Assembly: GCA_017552985.1 (NCBI GenBank)
Contig: JAFZNO010000117.1
Coordinates: 1 to 40,685 of the forward strand
DNA length: 40,685 bases
Direction of reading: 5' to 3'
Origin: Lachnospiraceae bacterium
GTDB taxonomy: Bacteria; Bacillota; Clostridia; Lachnospirales; Lachnospiraceae
How positions within the stretch are numbered: the stretch's first letter is position 1; each line of letters opens with the position of its first letter. The notes beneath the pieces are model-generated. The model saw only the letters and a program-made list of their open reading frames with translations. It was not told where the DNA came from and ran no database searches. Positions 15,210 to 23,270 of the stretch are shown one piece after another. A program made the translations under genes and the position numbers.

Positions 15210-17222
15210 ATGAAAATTATTTTGGACGACGGAATGTCTTTTGATGCAGAGCGCCTTGAAAACGAGGCGTGGCTTTCTTACTTGTATTTTACGGAGCATC
15301 ACGGCATCAACATGGAGCGCGTGGAAGTGGTTGAGCAGGTCAGCGGGCGTGAGACGCTAAGCTACGTGCTCCGGACGTTGGAGGTGCTTGAGGAGGATTA
15401 TTCGGCGGGCCGGTTGGAGCCGAAGGAATATGAGATCGTAAAGCGCGTTTTGGAATGGAGTGAGGTTTCCAAGGGCGGGAGCGTGAAGGAACGGGCGCAG
15501 TGGAGGAAAAAGGGTTATGCGCTGGACATCCACAATATCGCGTCTGCTGAAATATTTCTGGAGCATTGCAGGGAAGGACGATCACCTTATGAAACAAGTC
15601 AGGATGCGGCAGAAACGCAAGATGCCGAGGCGCAAAGGATCGCACTGCTCATCCGCACTCATGGCCTGATTGGGCAGGCTTTGAGAGGTGAAGTTCCCGT
15701 CCGGGAAAATGCGCCTCTCCTTGAGGTGAAGGATGCATTGGGCGAGGATGCGGCATTTCGAGTGCTGACCGTTTTGAACCATTGTATTATCGGTGGCGTT
15801 GCGCCCGGGCTTTGGGAGATGGTTGCGGACGAGGCAAAAAACCTGATCCGAAGGATTCTTTCCGGAGACCTTACGGAGTTTTCCGCGCGGGAGCGCATGA
15901 CGCGCCTGGACGAGCGGCTTACGGAAGCGGGGGACGAGTTGGTCTCCTTTTTTGAAGAGAAGATTTTTCCGCATTATGAGCTGTGGTATTATCAGGCGGC
16001 GTTTGCGGATTTTAACGTCAGTCAGGTGGAATGGCTTCTCCGGAAGATGGTGGAGAAGGTGGAGGATGGGGTGACCTATCTTTCCTTCAAGCCGCTGGCG
16101 GACGGATTATATTATGACTATCAGGGAAAAAAACACCTGAACGTATACAAGGAGCGCATTGTTGAAAAATACATGCGTGACAATGCCACTTCGAACGTGG
16201 AGCTTGTGGTGAAGCGCATTGGCAGGGCAATGCTGATCGATTTCCAGTTTTCGCCCGTTTGCGAAAAGCTGATCGAATTCTGCGTGGAGGCGGAGCGCTC
16301 GGGGTTACTTACGTTTGAAAAGAGCATCACCGTTTTGTATGACATGTTTGGATTCCGCAGGGATGCCTTTGACCGCCTAAACAATGAAGACAAGTATCTT
16401 TCCATCATGAATGACAGTGAGGAGAGCACAAAGAATTCCATCATCGATTACGTGACGGGACAGACGGCGGTTGACGTGGGCAGCGGCGGTGGCGTGCTCC
16501 TGGATCTGTTGGAGGAGCGGTATCCTGAAAAGAAGATCATTGGCACCGACGTGTCGGACAACGTGCTTCAGGTCCTGGAGAAGAAAAAGAAGGAGGAGGG
16601 GCACGCTTGGACGGTGCGGCGCCATAACTTTGCCGAAGAGCCTTTTATGGAAAAGGCGGACTCGATCATCTTTTCTTCCATTTTGCATGAGATCTTTTCC
16701 TATACGGAGACGGAGAACGGCAGGTTTGAGATCGGGACGGTGAGGACGGCACTCCAAAATGCGTATGCTTCCTTAAATCCCGGTGGCCGCATTATCATCC
16801 GCGACGGCGTGAAATCGCCTGTGGACGGGTCCGTGATCGAGGTTAGGTTCAAGGATCCCGAGGGCATGGAGTTTTTTAGGAATTACGTGCGTGACTTTGA
16901 GGGGCTCAAGGATATTGAGGATAAGAAGATCAAGGTTTTTGAGCAGGAAGAAAAGGTCAGCGCCGACGCGAATTTTATCAGAGAGTTTTTGTATACCTAC
17001 ACCTGGGGAAAGCAAAGCTATGCCCATGAGGTACAGGAGCAGTTTGGATATTTCACCATCGAGGAGTTCCGGGAATTCTTTGAAGGGCTGGGCGCGCGGA
17101 TCCTTCGCTGCGACGCATTTTTGGAACCTGGGTACGTAACGCACCTCTCGCCCAAGGTGGAGCTTTCCGTGCCGGAATATCCCAATTCCAATTGCATTGT
17201 CGTGGTTGAAAAACCGAGGTAA
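15210..17222 (+). CDS. Large two-part protein: unknown N-terminal domain and class I SAM methyltransferase
   Basis: 670 residues. The C-terminal part (about 400-670) is a Rossmann methyltransferase: motif I VDVGSGGGVLLDLL (421 onward), the motif II acid in KIIGTDVSDN, and the post-I/IV region SIIFSSILHEIFSY followed by LNPGGRIIIRDGVK. The N-terminal 400 residues are mostly helical and not recognised; notable is LIRTHGLIGQALRGEVPVRE (about 148-165), with conserved-looking His and Arg, and NHCIIGG at 190. No membrane segment is present. The methyl acceptor is unknown; the size of the N-terminal part suggests that it binds a macromolecule or carries a second activity. It is the last gene of the SPFH unit, 36 bp after the regulator gene. 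Confidence 0.85.
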   Translation: MKIILDDGMSFDAERLENEAWLSYLYFTEHHGINMERVEVVEQVSGRETLSYVLRTLEVLEEDYSAGRLEPKEYEIVKRVLEWSEVSKGGSVKERAQWRKKGYALDIHNIASAEIFLEHCREGRSPYETSQDAAETQDAEAQRIALLIRTHGLIGQALRGEVPVRENAPLLEVKDALGEDAAFRVLTVLNHCIIGGVAPGLWEMVADEAKNLIRRILSGDLTEFSARERMTRLDERLTEAGDELVSFFEEKIFPHYELWYYQAAFADFNVSQVEWLLRKMVEKVEDGVTYLSFKPLADGLYYDYQGKKHLNVYKERIVEKYMRDNATSNVELVVKRIGRAMLIDFQFSPVCEKLIEFCVEAERSGLLTFEKSITVLYDMFGFRRDAFDRLNNEDKYLSIMNDSEESTKNSIIDYVTGQTAVDVGSGGGVLLDLLEERYPEKKIIGTDVSDNVLQVLEKKKKEEGHAWTVRRHNFAEEPFMEKADSIIFSSILHEIFSYTETENGRFEIGTVRTALQNAYASLNPGGRIIIRDGVKSPVDGSVIEVRFKDPEGMEFFRNYVRDFEGLKDIEDKKIKVFEQEEKVSADANFIREFLYTYTWGKQSYAHEVQEQFGYFTIEEFREFFEGLGARILRCDAFLEPGYVTHLSPKVELSVPEYPNSNCIVVVEKPR

Positions 17223-17223
17223 T

Positions 17224-17253
17224 GGGTCAGGGGGGGACGGTTCCCCTTGACCC
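17224..17253 (+). terminator. Terminator ending the SPFH-methyltransferase unit
   Basis: GGGTCAGGGG pairs with CCCCTTGACCC around a GGGACGGTT loop with one G-T pair, followed by ATAAAAAATAT. It belongs to the same hairpin type as 12132-12157 and directly precedes the promoter of the radical SAM-Nudix gene. Confidence 0.75.
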
Positions 17254-17265
17254 ATAAAAAATATC

Positions 17266-17327
17266 TTGACATATTATCAAAATGATATTATGATAAGGAT
17301 ACAAAGATAATTTCAAATTGATAATAA
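17266..17327 (+). promoter_or_regulatory. Promoter and double operator of the radical SAM-Nudix gene
   Basis: TTGACA (17266-17271), 17-bp spacer, TATGAT (17289-17294). Site 1, ATATTATCAAAATGATATTA (17271-17290), differs from the site at 12189 by one base. Site 2, TTTCAAATTGATAATAA (17311-17327), matches the site at 12231 apart from two bases. Site 1 to site 2 distance is 41 bp here and 42 bp at the other promoter, near four helical turns, which suits cooperative binding by a dimeric regulator. Confidence 0.78.
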
Positions 17328-17383
17328 CAAGAATAAATATAGCAAAGGTCAGCCGAGATTCTGGCGGCGGAAAGGAGACAGTC

Positions 17384-19195
17384 ATGAAGTGTAAAGAAGT
17401 TTTTGAAAGAGGAATCCAGTTCCATCATTATTGCAACACCGCGTACCCGCTCCGGCCCAATTCCCTGGCGCAGTATGAACTCCATGACGACCAGGCAATC
17501 TATGAGCTGGTGAAAAGGAATATTGAAGCGCAGGACGAGTTGTGTCTTTACGTTCACGTTCCCTTCTGTCAGTCCAGGTGTAAGTTCTGCGAATACGTGG
17601 TGATGAACAATCCCTCCGAGAAGGATCCGGACGTTTACGTGGAGCATTTGCTGAAGGAAATCGAGATTTACCGCGAGATCATCAAGGACAAGCCGATCGT
17701 GGGTTATGACTTGGGAGGCGGCACGCCGGCATACTTGTCTGTTGAGAATCTGCGTAAGATCACACAGTCCATCCAACGGTTTAACTTAAAGGAAAACATG
17801 TATTTAAGCGTGGAGACCACGCCTGTGATCGCTGCCAATGATCCGGAAAAGATCAAGGCGCTCCGGGAGCTGGGTTATAACAGAATCTCCATGGGATTCC
17901 AGACCGTATCCCCAAAGCTCCTCGAATCCCTTGGCCGCGAAGGGTCGGAATTCATTTATGAAAAGGCCGTTCAGAATATCCGCAAGGCGGGCTTTGACAG
18001 GCTCAACATTGACTTGATGTATGGGTTCCTGAATCAGTCGGATGAGGATTTTGCCAATACGATCCGGTATACGATCGCCATGGACCCGGAATTCATCACG
18101 CTTTACAGAAACCGTTACAAGGGAACCTTGCTAGAGGCGGAGTCGCAGGGCGTGACGCTCTATAAAGTCAACCGCCAATATGACATTGCCTATCGCCTTC
18201 TGAAGCAGGCGGGATACGTGGCCAACAATGGAAAGAATACCTTTAGCCGCATTCCAGGGGACTATGGCACTTCCTCCTATCTGACGAAGCGCGTGGTCGA
18301 AGTGACTTCTTACGTGGGATTTGGCCTTGGGGCGCAGTCCTTTGTCGGAAACTACCTGGCATATAATCTGGGTTGCGTGGATCATAAGCTTGAAAAGTAT
18401 CTCAAGGCGACGGAGGAGGGGAAGCTTCCGATCAATGACATTGCCGACATGCCGGTCAGTGAGGTCCGCGCAAAGGCGATCTCCGTTATGTTCTACTTCG
18501 GATTCATCTCCATGAAGGCTTATCAGAAAAGGTTTCATGAAGATTTCCGCGAGATTTATGCGTCCCAGATCCGCTTCCTGACCGACAGCAGCCTCATGGA
18601 ATTTGTGGACGAGGATACCTTCATGCTGACGGATTACGGCGCGGCGCATCTCTATGGCATCATTCCGCTGTTCTACAGTGAGAGAAGCATTATCGAAATG
18701 TTTAACATGTCCGACCGCTGGCTTAATGACAAAAAGGGTGAGGAGATCTATCTGGAAAAGTATGACAGGAAAGCCTTCGACGCACCTTCCGTGGCAGTGG
18801 ATCTCCTGGTGTTTAATCAGGACAGAACGAAGATCCTTCTGATCAAGCGTGCGGATCACCCGTTCGTCAACCGCATGGCACTTCCCGGCGGATTCTATAA
18901 GCCGACGGATGATAATCTGGAGTTTGCGGCGACCCGGGAACTGATGGAGGAGACCTCCGTTTTTGTGAAGGTGACGGAAAAGAATCTGGTGAAGGTGACG
19001 TCCACGAAAAACAGAGACCCCAGGGGCTGGGTCATCAGCGTGGCTTACGCGCTGGAACTGGACGAAAGTAAGGTAAAGCCAGTGGCCAACAGTGATGCAC
19101 TGTTCGCAACCTGGGTCGACGTATCCGCGCTGGAGAAAGAAAAAATGGCCTTTGACCATTATGCCATCATACAATATGCATTAAAGCAGGCTTAA
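17384..19195 (+). CDS. HemN-like radical SAM protein fused to an NrtR-type Nudix domain
   Basis: 603 residues. The radical SAM part carries CQSRCKFC (Cys62, 66, 69; CxxxCxxC), preceded by CLYVHVPF as in HemN/HemW proteins, and the GGGTP motif in YDLGGGTPAYL. A HemN-like C-terminal region runs to about 440. The last 150 residues are a Nudix domain starting KYDRKAFDAPSVAVDLLVF and including RDPRGWVISVAY, as in the regulator at 14241. Its box is degenerate: the first Glu is displaced and the last Gly is Ser (GGFYKPTDD...RELMEETSV), so it may bind rather than cleave. It ends at AFDHYAIIQYAL, exactly where the regulator continues into its winged helix. AAGGAG lies 6 nt before the ATG. Annotation as coproporphyrinogen oxidase would be unsafe. 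Confidence 0.9.
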   Translation: MKCKEVFERGIQFHHYCNTAYPLRPNSLAQYELHDDQAIYELVKRNIEAQDELCLYVHVPFCQSRCKFCEYVVMNNPSEKDPDVYVEHLLKEIEIYREIIKDKPIVGYDLGGGTPAYLSVENLRKITQSIQRFNLKENMYLSVETTPVIAANDPEKIKALRELGYNRISMGFQTVSPKLLESLGREGSEFIYEKAVQNIRKAGFDRLNIDLMYGFLNQSDEDFANTIRYTIAMDPEFITLYRNRYKGTLLEAESQGVTLYKVNRQYDIAYRLLKQAGYVANNGKNTFSRIPGDYGTSSYLTKRVVEVTSYVGFGLGAQSFVGNYLAYNLGCVDHKLEKYLKATEEGKLPINDIADMPVSEVRAKAISVMFYFGFISMKAYQKRFHEDFREIYASQIRFLTDSSLMEFVDEDTFMLTDYGAAHLYGIIPLFYSERSIIEMFNMSDRWLNDKKGEEIYLEKYDRKAFDAPSVAVDLLVFNQDRTKILLIKRADHPFVNRMALPGGFYKPTDDNLEFAATRELMEETSVFVKVTEKNLVKVTSTKNRDPRGWVISVAYALELDESKVKPVANSDALFATWVDVSALEKEKMAFDHYAIIQYALKQA

Positions 19196-19219
19196 CCGCC
19201 GTTTCCATTTCATAATATG

Positions 19220-19257
19220 ACTTGCGACGTCCTCAAGGGGATGCCGCAAGTTTTTTT
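19220..19257 (+). terminator. Intrinsic terminator after the radical SAM-Nudix gene
   Basis: ACTTGCG (19220-19226) pairs with CGCAAGT (19245-19251), with further pairing inside, and is followed by a run of seven T. It closes the locus before the efflux operon. Confidence 0.88.
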
Positions 19258-19258
19258 G

Positions 19259-19315
19259 TTTAAATTCCAATTTAAGTTTCATTTTAAGGTTCGTTTTAGG
19301 TTCGTAAGGTATAAG
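19259..19315 (+). promoter_or_regulatory. Four 12-bp direct repeats upstream of the efflux operon -10 box
   Basis: TTTAAATTCCAA, TTTAAGTTTCAT, TTTAAGGTTCGT and TTTAGGTTCGT lie head to tail at 19259-19305, then TATAAG at 19310-19315. No good -35 box is visible, so the promoter is probably activator-dependent. Head-to-tail repeats of 11-12 bp are typical for OmpR/PhoB-type response regulators. No two-component genes occur in this window. Confidence 0.65.
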
Positions 19316-19353
19316 TATATCGTTAACCAATTCTTGAAAAGAGGAGAATTCTT

Positions 19354-21384
19354 ATGAAATATGATAAATTGGCAGGAGCACCCAAGAAAAAGAATAAGAA
19401 GAAAATCATTTTGATCATTGTTATTCTTGTGATCCTATTGGCTGCAGGCGGATGTGCGCTGTGGTTTTTCTTTGGGAAAAATGCAGGAAAAAATGCGAAG
19501 AGGCAAGGCTTTGGCTCAGGAGCTTTTGGCAATTTTGGCAGCGGCAGCTCCTTAAACGTAAATTTGCAGGGAAAGGTGACGGCGTCTGGCGTGACGAACG
19601 TGGGAACGGTTTCGGAGACCTTTGACGTCACGGAGCTGGAGACGGAGTTAAGGATAGAGCAGGTGTACGTTGCTTCCGGCGATGAGCTTAAGGCCGGGGA
19701 CAAGATCTTGAAGCTGACGGAAGAGAGCGTTGAGAATGCGCGGAAGGAACTACAGGAAAAGGAACGGGACGCGGAGCTTTCCTACCGGACGGGCGCGATC
19801 GAGTATGAGAGAAGCAAGATCGCCGCAGAATATGACAGGGACAGCACAAAACTAAGCGGAACGCAGGCAGATGGCGTATATCAGGACAGCTTGCTCGACA
19901 TGGCACAGGACGTGGAAACGGCACAAAGCAAGCTGGATGAGGCTAAGGCCCAGATCCAGGAATACGCAACCCTGGCAGATCCGGATGCCTGCAGGGCATA
20001 CTATAAGGTAGATGAGTATCAAAGGATCTATGATGAAAACCTGAAAATCCTCACGGATAACGTAGAAAAATGGGGAATTTACTGGTCCCAAGTGACGGGG
20101 GCAGGCGGAGGCGCTTCCATGGGAGGTTCCGGAGGCAGCGCTGGATCCATGAGCGGTGCGGGAGCAATGAGTGGTTCCGGAGGCGCCGCAGGGGGAATGA
20201 GCGGATCCTTTGGCGGAGCAGACGCCATGGGAGGTTCCATGGGGAGCGCTGGTTCCGGCAGCATGGGATCCGGCAGCGTGAACATTGGAAATTCTTCCCT
20301 CATAACAGTTACGGCTTCTGACGAGAAAGGCCAGTGGGTGACCATCCTAAAGAATTTATTTTCTGTTTTGGAGCAGAACCTTTCGGATCTGGAAAATGCC
20401 AAGGAACAATACGAAGAGGCATTAGCGACGGCGAGCCTTGAGAAGAAGCTGTTGGAGCTTTCCCTGCCGGAACTGGAAGAAAACTTGGCACAGGCGAAGG
20501 CATCCTATGAAAAAGCCATTTTACAGAATCAGCTGACAAAGGAAAAGAGCATTTCCAACGCGGACAGAGCAGATCATGATTATGAAACGGCTCTGGAAAA
20601 GGCGGAAAGCGATTTTGAAGCTTTGAAGAGTGCCTGGGAAGACGCGAAAAAGAATCTGGAAATCTTTGAGGAACAGGTGGGTGACGGCTACTTCCGGGCT
20701 TCCGCAGACGGAAGCGTGCTGAGGAATTCCGTGAGGGCAAACGGCGTGCTGCGGGCATCCGCAACGATCCTCACCTATGGCGACCTTACCGCCATGACGG
20801 TCACGGTATCCGTTGACCAGAGTGACGTTGCAAAGATCAAGCCTGGCGACGCGGCTTTGGTGGCATCCCAAAAGGGTGCGATGCTGGACGGCGTGGTGAA
20901 ATCCGTCAATCCCGTATCAAATTCTGAGAGCAGAAACAACGTAACCTATAGCGTAACGGTGGAAGTGGACGGTGCGGGAGCACTTGGAAGTAATGAATCC
21001 GTGACGGTTGTCTTCGGAATGACGACGGCAGACGTATCCACTGGAAATAATGGAAATGCCGCGGACGGAACGGGTGAGGGAAATTCTAACGGTGAAAGAC
21101 CTGGCAGGGGTGACGGCGAGAGACCCAGCTGGGGAGACGGTGAAATGCCAAACTTTGGAGACGGTCAGATGCCGAACTGGGGAGACGGAGAGATGCCAAA
21201 CTTCGGAGACGGTGAAATGCCAAACTTCGGAGACGGTCAGATGCCGAACTGGGGCGACGGAGAGATGCCAAACTTCGGCGACGGTCAGATGCCGAACTTT
21301 GGAGACGGCCAGATGCCAAACTTCGGAGACGGTGAGAGACCGGAGAGACCTAGCGGAAGAAAAGGAAAGGACGACGATGAATGA
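19354..21384 (+). CDS. HlyD/RND-type adaptor 1 of a MacB-type efflux system, with Gly/Ser/Met insert and MPNFGDG tail
   Basis: 676 residues. After a Lys-rich cytoplasmic start, one membrane helix lies at about 18-40. A barrel-sandwich half (about 68-122, VYVASGDELKAGDKILKL) follows, then a long coiled-coil hairpin. The tip of the hairpin holds a Gly/Ser/Met-rich insert (249-309). The second half includes YFRASADGSVLRN and a beta-barrel (VSVDQSDVAKIKPGD). The last 110 residues are a tail of GDGxMPNFGDG repeats ending in Lys/Asp-rich sequence. Adaptors link MacB-type permeases to extracytoplasmic partners. Length is well above the usual 350-450 because of the insert and tail. GAGGAG precedes the ATG; the stop overlaps the next start (ATGA). 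Confidence 0.9.
   Translation: MKYDKLAGAPKKKNKKKIILIIVILVILLAAGGCALWFFFGKNAGKNAKRQGFGSGAFGNFGSGSSLNVNLQGKVTASGVTNVGTVSETFDVTELETELRIEQVYVASGDELKAGDKILKLTEESVENARKELQEKERDAELSYRTGAIEYERSKIAAEYDRDSTKLSGTQADGVYQDSLLDMAQDVETAQSKLDEAKAQIQEYATLADPDACRAYYKVDEYQRIYDENLKILTDNVEKWGIYWSQVTGAGGGASMGGSGGSAGSMSGAGAMSGSGGAAGGMSGSFGGADAMGGSMGSAGSGSMGSGSVNIGNSSLITVTASDEKGQWVTILKNLFSVLEQNLSDLENAKEQYEEALATASLEKKLLELSLPELEENLAQAKASYEKAILQNQLTKEKSISNADRADHDYETALEKAESDFEALKSAWEDAKKNLEIFEEQVGDGYFRASADGSVLRNSVRANGVLRASATILTYGDLTAMTVTVSVDQSDVAKIKPGDAALVASQKGAMLDGVVKSVNPVSNSESRNNVTYSVTVEVDGAGALGSNESVTVVFGMTTADVSTGNNGNAADGTGEGNSNGERPGRGDGERPSWGDGEMPNFGDGQMPNWGDGEMPNFGDGEMPNFGDGQMPNWGDGEMPNFGDGQMPNFGDGQMPNFGDGERPERPSGRKGKDDDE
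21130..21345 (+). repeat. 24-bp in-frame minisatellite coding for GDGxMPNF/W repeats
   Basis: About nine copies of a GGAGACGGTGAAATGCCAAA-like unit lie in the 3' end of adaptor gene 1, each encoding eight residues (GDG, E or Q, MPN, F or W). Copies differ only by silent changes and by Glu/Gln and Phe/Trp swaps, so the array is recent and could vary in length without breaking the frame. Confidence 0.85.
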
Positions 21385-23270
21385 TGGGTAATGCAAAAGG
21401 AAAGAAGAGAGGCAAAAAAAGAATCAAGATCTTTCTTGTGATCGTTGCCTTCCTGGCACTTTTGGCAGCAGCGGGCTATACCGTATTCATTGCGCCGCTT
21501 TTGAAGAAGGATCAGTGGATTTATAAAGAGGTTCTGGTACAAAAAGGAACCCTCGCGGTAGGCGTAACGGAGAGCGGAGCGCTAACCTATGGGATCACGG
21601 AACTGAATTACGGCCTGGATCTGGATACGAGCACGGATGACGACGATGAGGAGGACGAGGAAGAGGTTGTAAAGTATCTGCAGGTGGAAGAGGTTTACGT
21701 CTCTGCGGGACAGAAGATCACGAAGGGTGACGCGCTTGTAAAGATTTCGGAAAGCAGCATCACCGGCGTAAGAAGGCAGTTGGACAGTGCTCTGGTCGAG
21801 GCAAAGACGGAATATAATGAGGCATTGGCTGATTATGAGCTTTCCGCTTTGGAAGCAAACCTGGATTATGAGAGTTCGCTGATCGATTCCAAATATGCGA
21901 AATCCATTTATAACAACAACGTTAAAAGCTTAAACGGAGACGTTCAGAGCTTGAAGGTTCAGTTGGAGGAATGTCAGTCCAAGACGGCGACGCTAACGCA
22001 AAAGCTCCAGGACGCACAGGACGGCTTTGGCGAACTTGAGCAGAAATATAAAGATGCCAAGGCAGCATGGGAAGCGGCAGACATTGCTGAGGCAGTAAAT
22101 TATACGTACTACGAAAGAGCCTATATCAATGCCCAATCGTCTTATCAGAATGCAAAGGATCAGATCAAGCAGGCAAAGCAGGCACTGGCAGATAATGAAA
22201 AGCAGATTACCACCCTGACGCGTCAGATCAATGCCAGTAAGGCGGCAAAGGAGCTCAATGGCTTACAGGTTGACGGGACCTATCAGGAAAGCGTGCTGAG
22301 CGGTGAAAATGCCAAGGTAATCTATGATTCGACGATGGAGGGATTAAAGGAAGATCTCCAAAAGGCGCAGGATGAACTGGATCAGGCGCAGAAACGCAAG
22401 GATGATTTTGAAGCGTTTGTGGGTGAGGATGGAATGCTCTACGCTTCAGAGGACGGAATCATAACGGAAGTATCCTGCACGGCAGGACAGACGCTGGAGA
22501 GACAGCAGACGCTTCTGACATATGCGAAACCAAGCGAGATGACCATCTCCGTGGACGTTACCCAGGAGGACGTTGTCAACCTGGCGGTGGGCGATAAGGT
22601 AAGTATTAGCTTTACGGCATACCCGGACGTACCCTACGAGGGAATCATCCATTCCATCGAAACCACGGCGACCTCCAGAAACACTGACACGGTCAGCTAC
22701 ACCGTGGTAGTTGCGGTGGAAGGCGAGACGGACGGATTGTACGGCGGCATGACCTCTGACATCATATTTGTTCTGGAGGAAAAAGAGGACATTCTTTACG
22801 TCTCCCGTAAGGCCATCGTGGAAGAAGACGGCAAAACTCTTGTCTACGTGAAGGATGCGGACGGCAAAATGGTACTTAGGGAAGTGAAGACGGGAATCAC
22901 GAATGGCGTCAGCATCGAGATCACGGAAGGCCTTCAGGAAGGCGAAACCATTTATCTGGCAAGTATAGTCAGCTCAGCGACGGAAGTAACGGGAGAGGCA
23001 GAGAGTGGTAACGGAAAGAATTCCGGAGAGGCTGGCGATGGAAGCAAACGACAGGACGGCAGCATGCCAAGCGGCGAAATGCCTAGCTTTGACGGCATGC
23101 CTGACATGGAGAACATGCCGGACTTCGGTGGCAGCATGCCAGACTTTGGAGGTAGCATGCCAGACTTCGGAGGTAGCATGCCAGACTTCGGAGGCGGAAT
23201 GCCGGGCGGCGGCTCCAGACCGGAAGGTGGATCGAGACCAAGTAGAAACTCAGGAGGAAGTAAGCAGTGA
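21381..23270 (+). CDS. HlyD/RND-type adaptor 2, with acidic insert and MPDFGGS tail
   Basis: 629 residues with a Lys/Arg-rich start, a membrane helix (about 16-38), a barrel-sandwich domain (VEEVYVSAGQKITKGDAL), a long coiled-coil hairpin (about 140-345), a second barrel-sandwich half (LYASEDGIITEVSCTAGQTL) and a beta-barrel plus membrane-proximal domain (MTISVDVTQEDVVNLAVGD, LYVSRKAIVEEDGKTLVYV). The position that is plain in adaptor 1 carries an Asp/Glu run here (about 83-96). The tail (about 555-629) has MPDFGGS repeats. It overlaps both neighbours by 4 bp. Three different adaptors for one permease suggest a mixed adaptor assembly; this is inference. Confidence 0.9.
   Translation: MMGNAKGKKRGKKRIKIFLVIVAFLALLAAAGYTVFIAPLLKKDQWIYKEVLVQKGTLAVGVTESGALTYGITELNYGLDLDTSTDDDDEEDEEEVVKYLQVEEVYVSAGQKITKGDALVKISESSITGVRRQLDSALVEAKTEYNEALADYELSALEANLDYESSLIDSKYAKSIYNNNVKSLNGDVQSLKVQLEECQSKTATLTQKLQDAQDGFGELEQKYKDAKAAWEAADIAEAVNYTYYERAYINAQSSYQNAKDQIKQAKQALADNEKQITTLTRQINASKAAKELNGLQVDGTYQESVLSGENAKVIYDSTMEGLKEDLQKAQDELDQAQKRKDDFEAFVGEDGMLYASEDGIITEVSCTAGQTLERQQTLLTYAKPSEMTISVDVTQEDVVNLAVGDKVSISFTAYPDVPYEGIIHSIETTATSRNTDTVSYTVVVAVEGETDGLYGGMTSDIIFVLEEKEDILYVSRKAIVEEDGKTLVYVKDADGKMVLREVKTGITNGVSIEITEGLQEGETIYLASIVSSATEVTGEAESGNGKNSGEAGDGSKRQDGSMPSGEMPSFDGMPDMENMPDFGGSMPDFGGSMPDFGGSMPDFGGGMPGGGSRPEGGSRPSRNSGGSKQ
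23108..23200 (+). repeat. 21-bp in-frame repeats coding for MPDFGGS
   Basis: Four near-identical 21-bp units (ATGCCAGACTTCGGAGGTAG type) at the 3' end of adaptor gene 2. Unit length and sequence differ from the 24-bp array of adaptor 1, although both give Met-Pro-x-Phe-Gly peptides. Confidence 0.8.

Noticed and set aside
18131-19174. Minus-strand reading frame of 347 codons
   Set aside because: It is antisense to the radical SAM-Nudix gene, with His/Arg-rich composition typical of a shadow frame.
17384-19195. Oxygen-independent coproporphyrinogen III oxidase (hemN)
   Set aside because: The cysteine motif and GGGTP fit the wider HemN/HemW group, but there is no haem gene nearby and the Nudix fusion points to another role.
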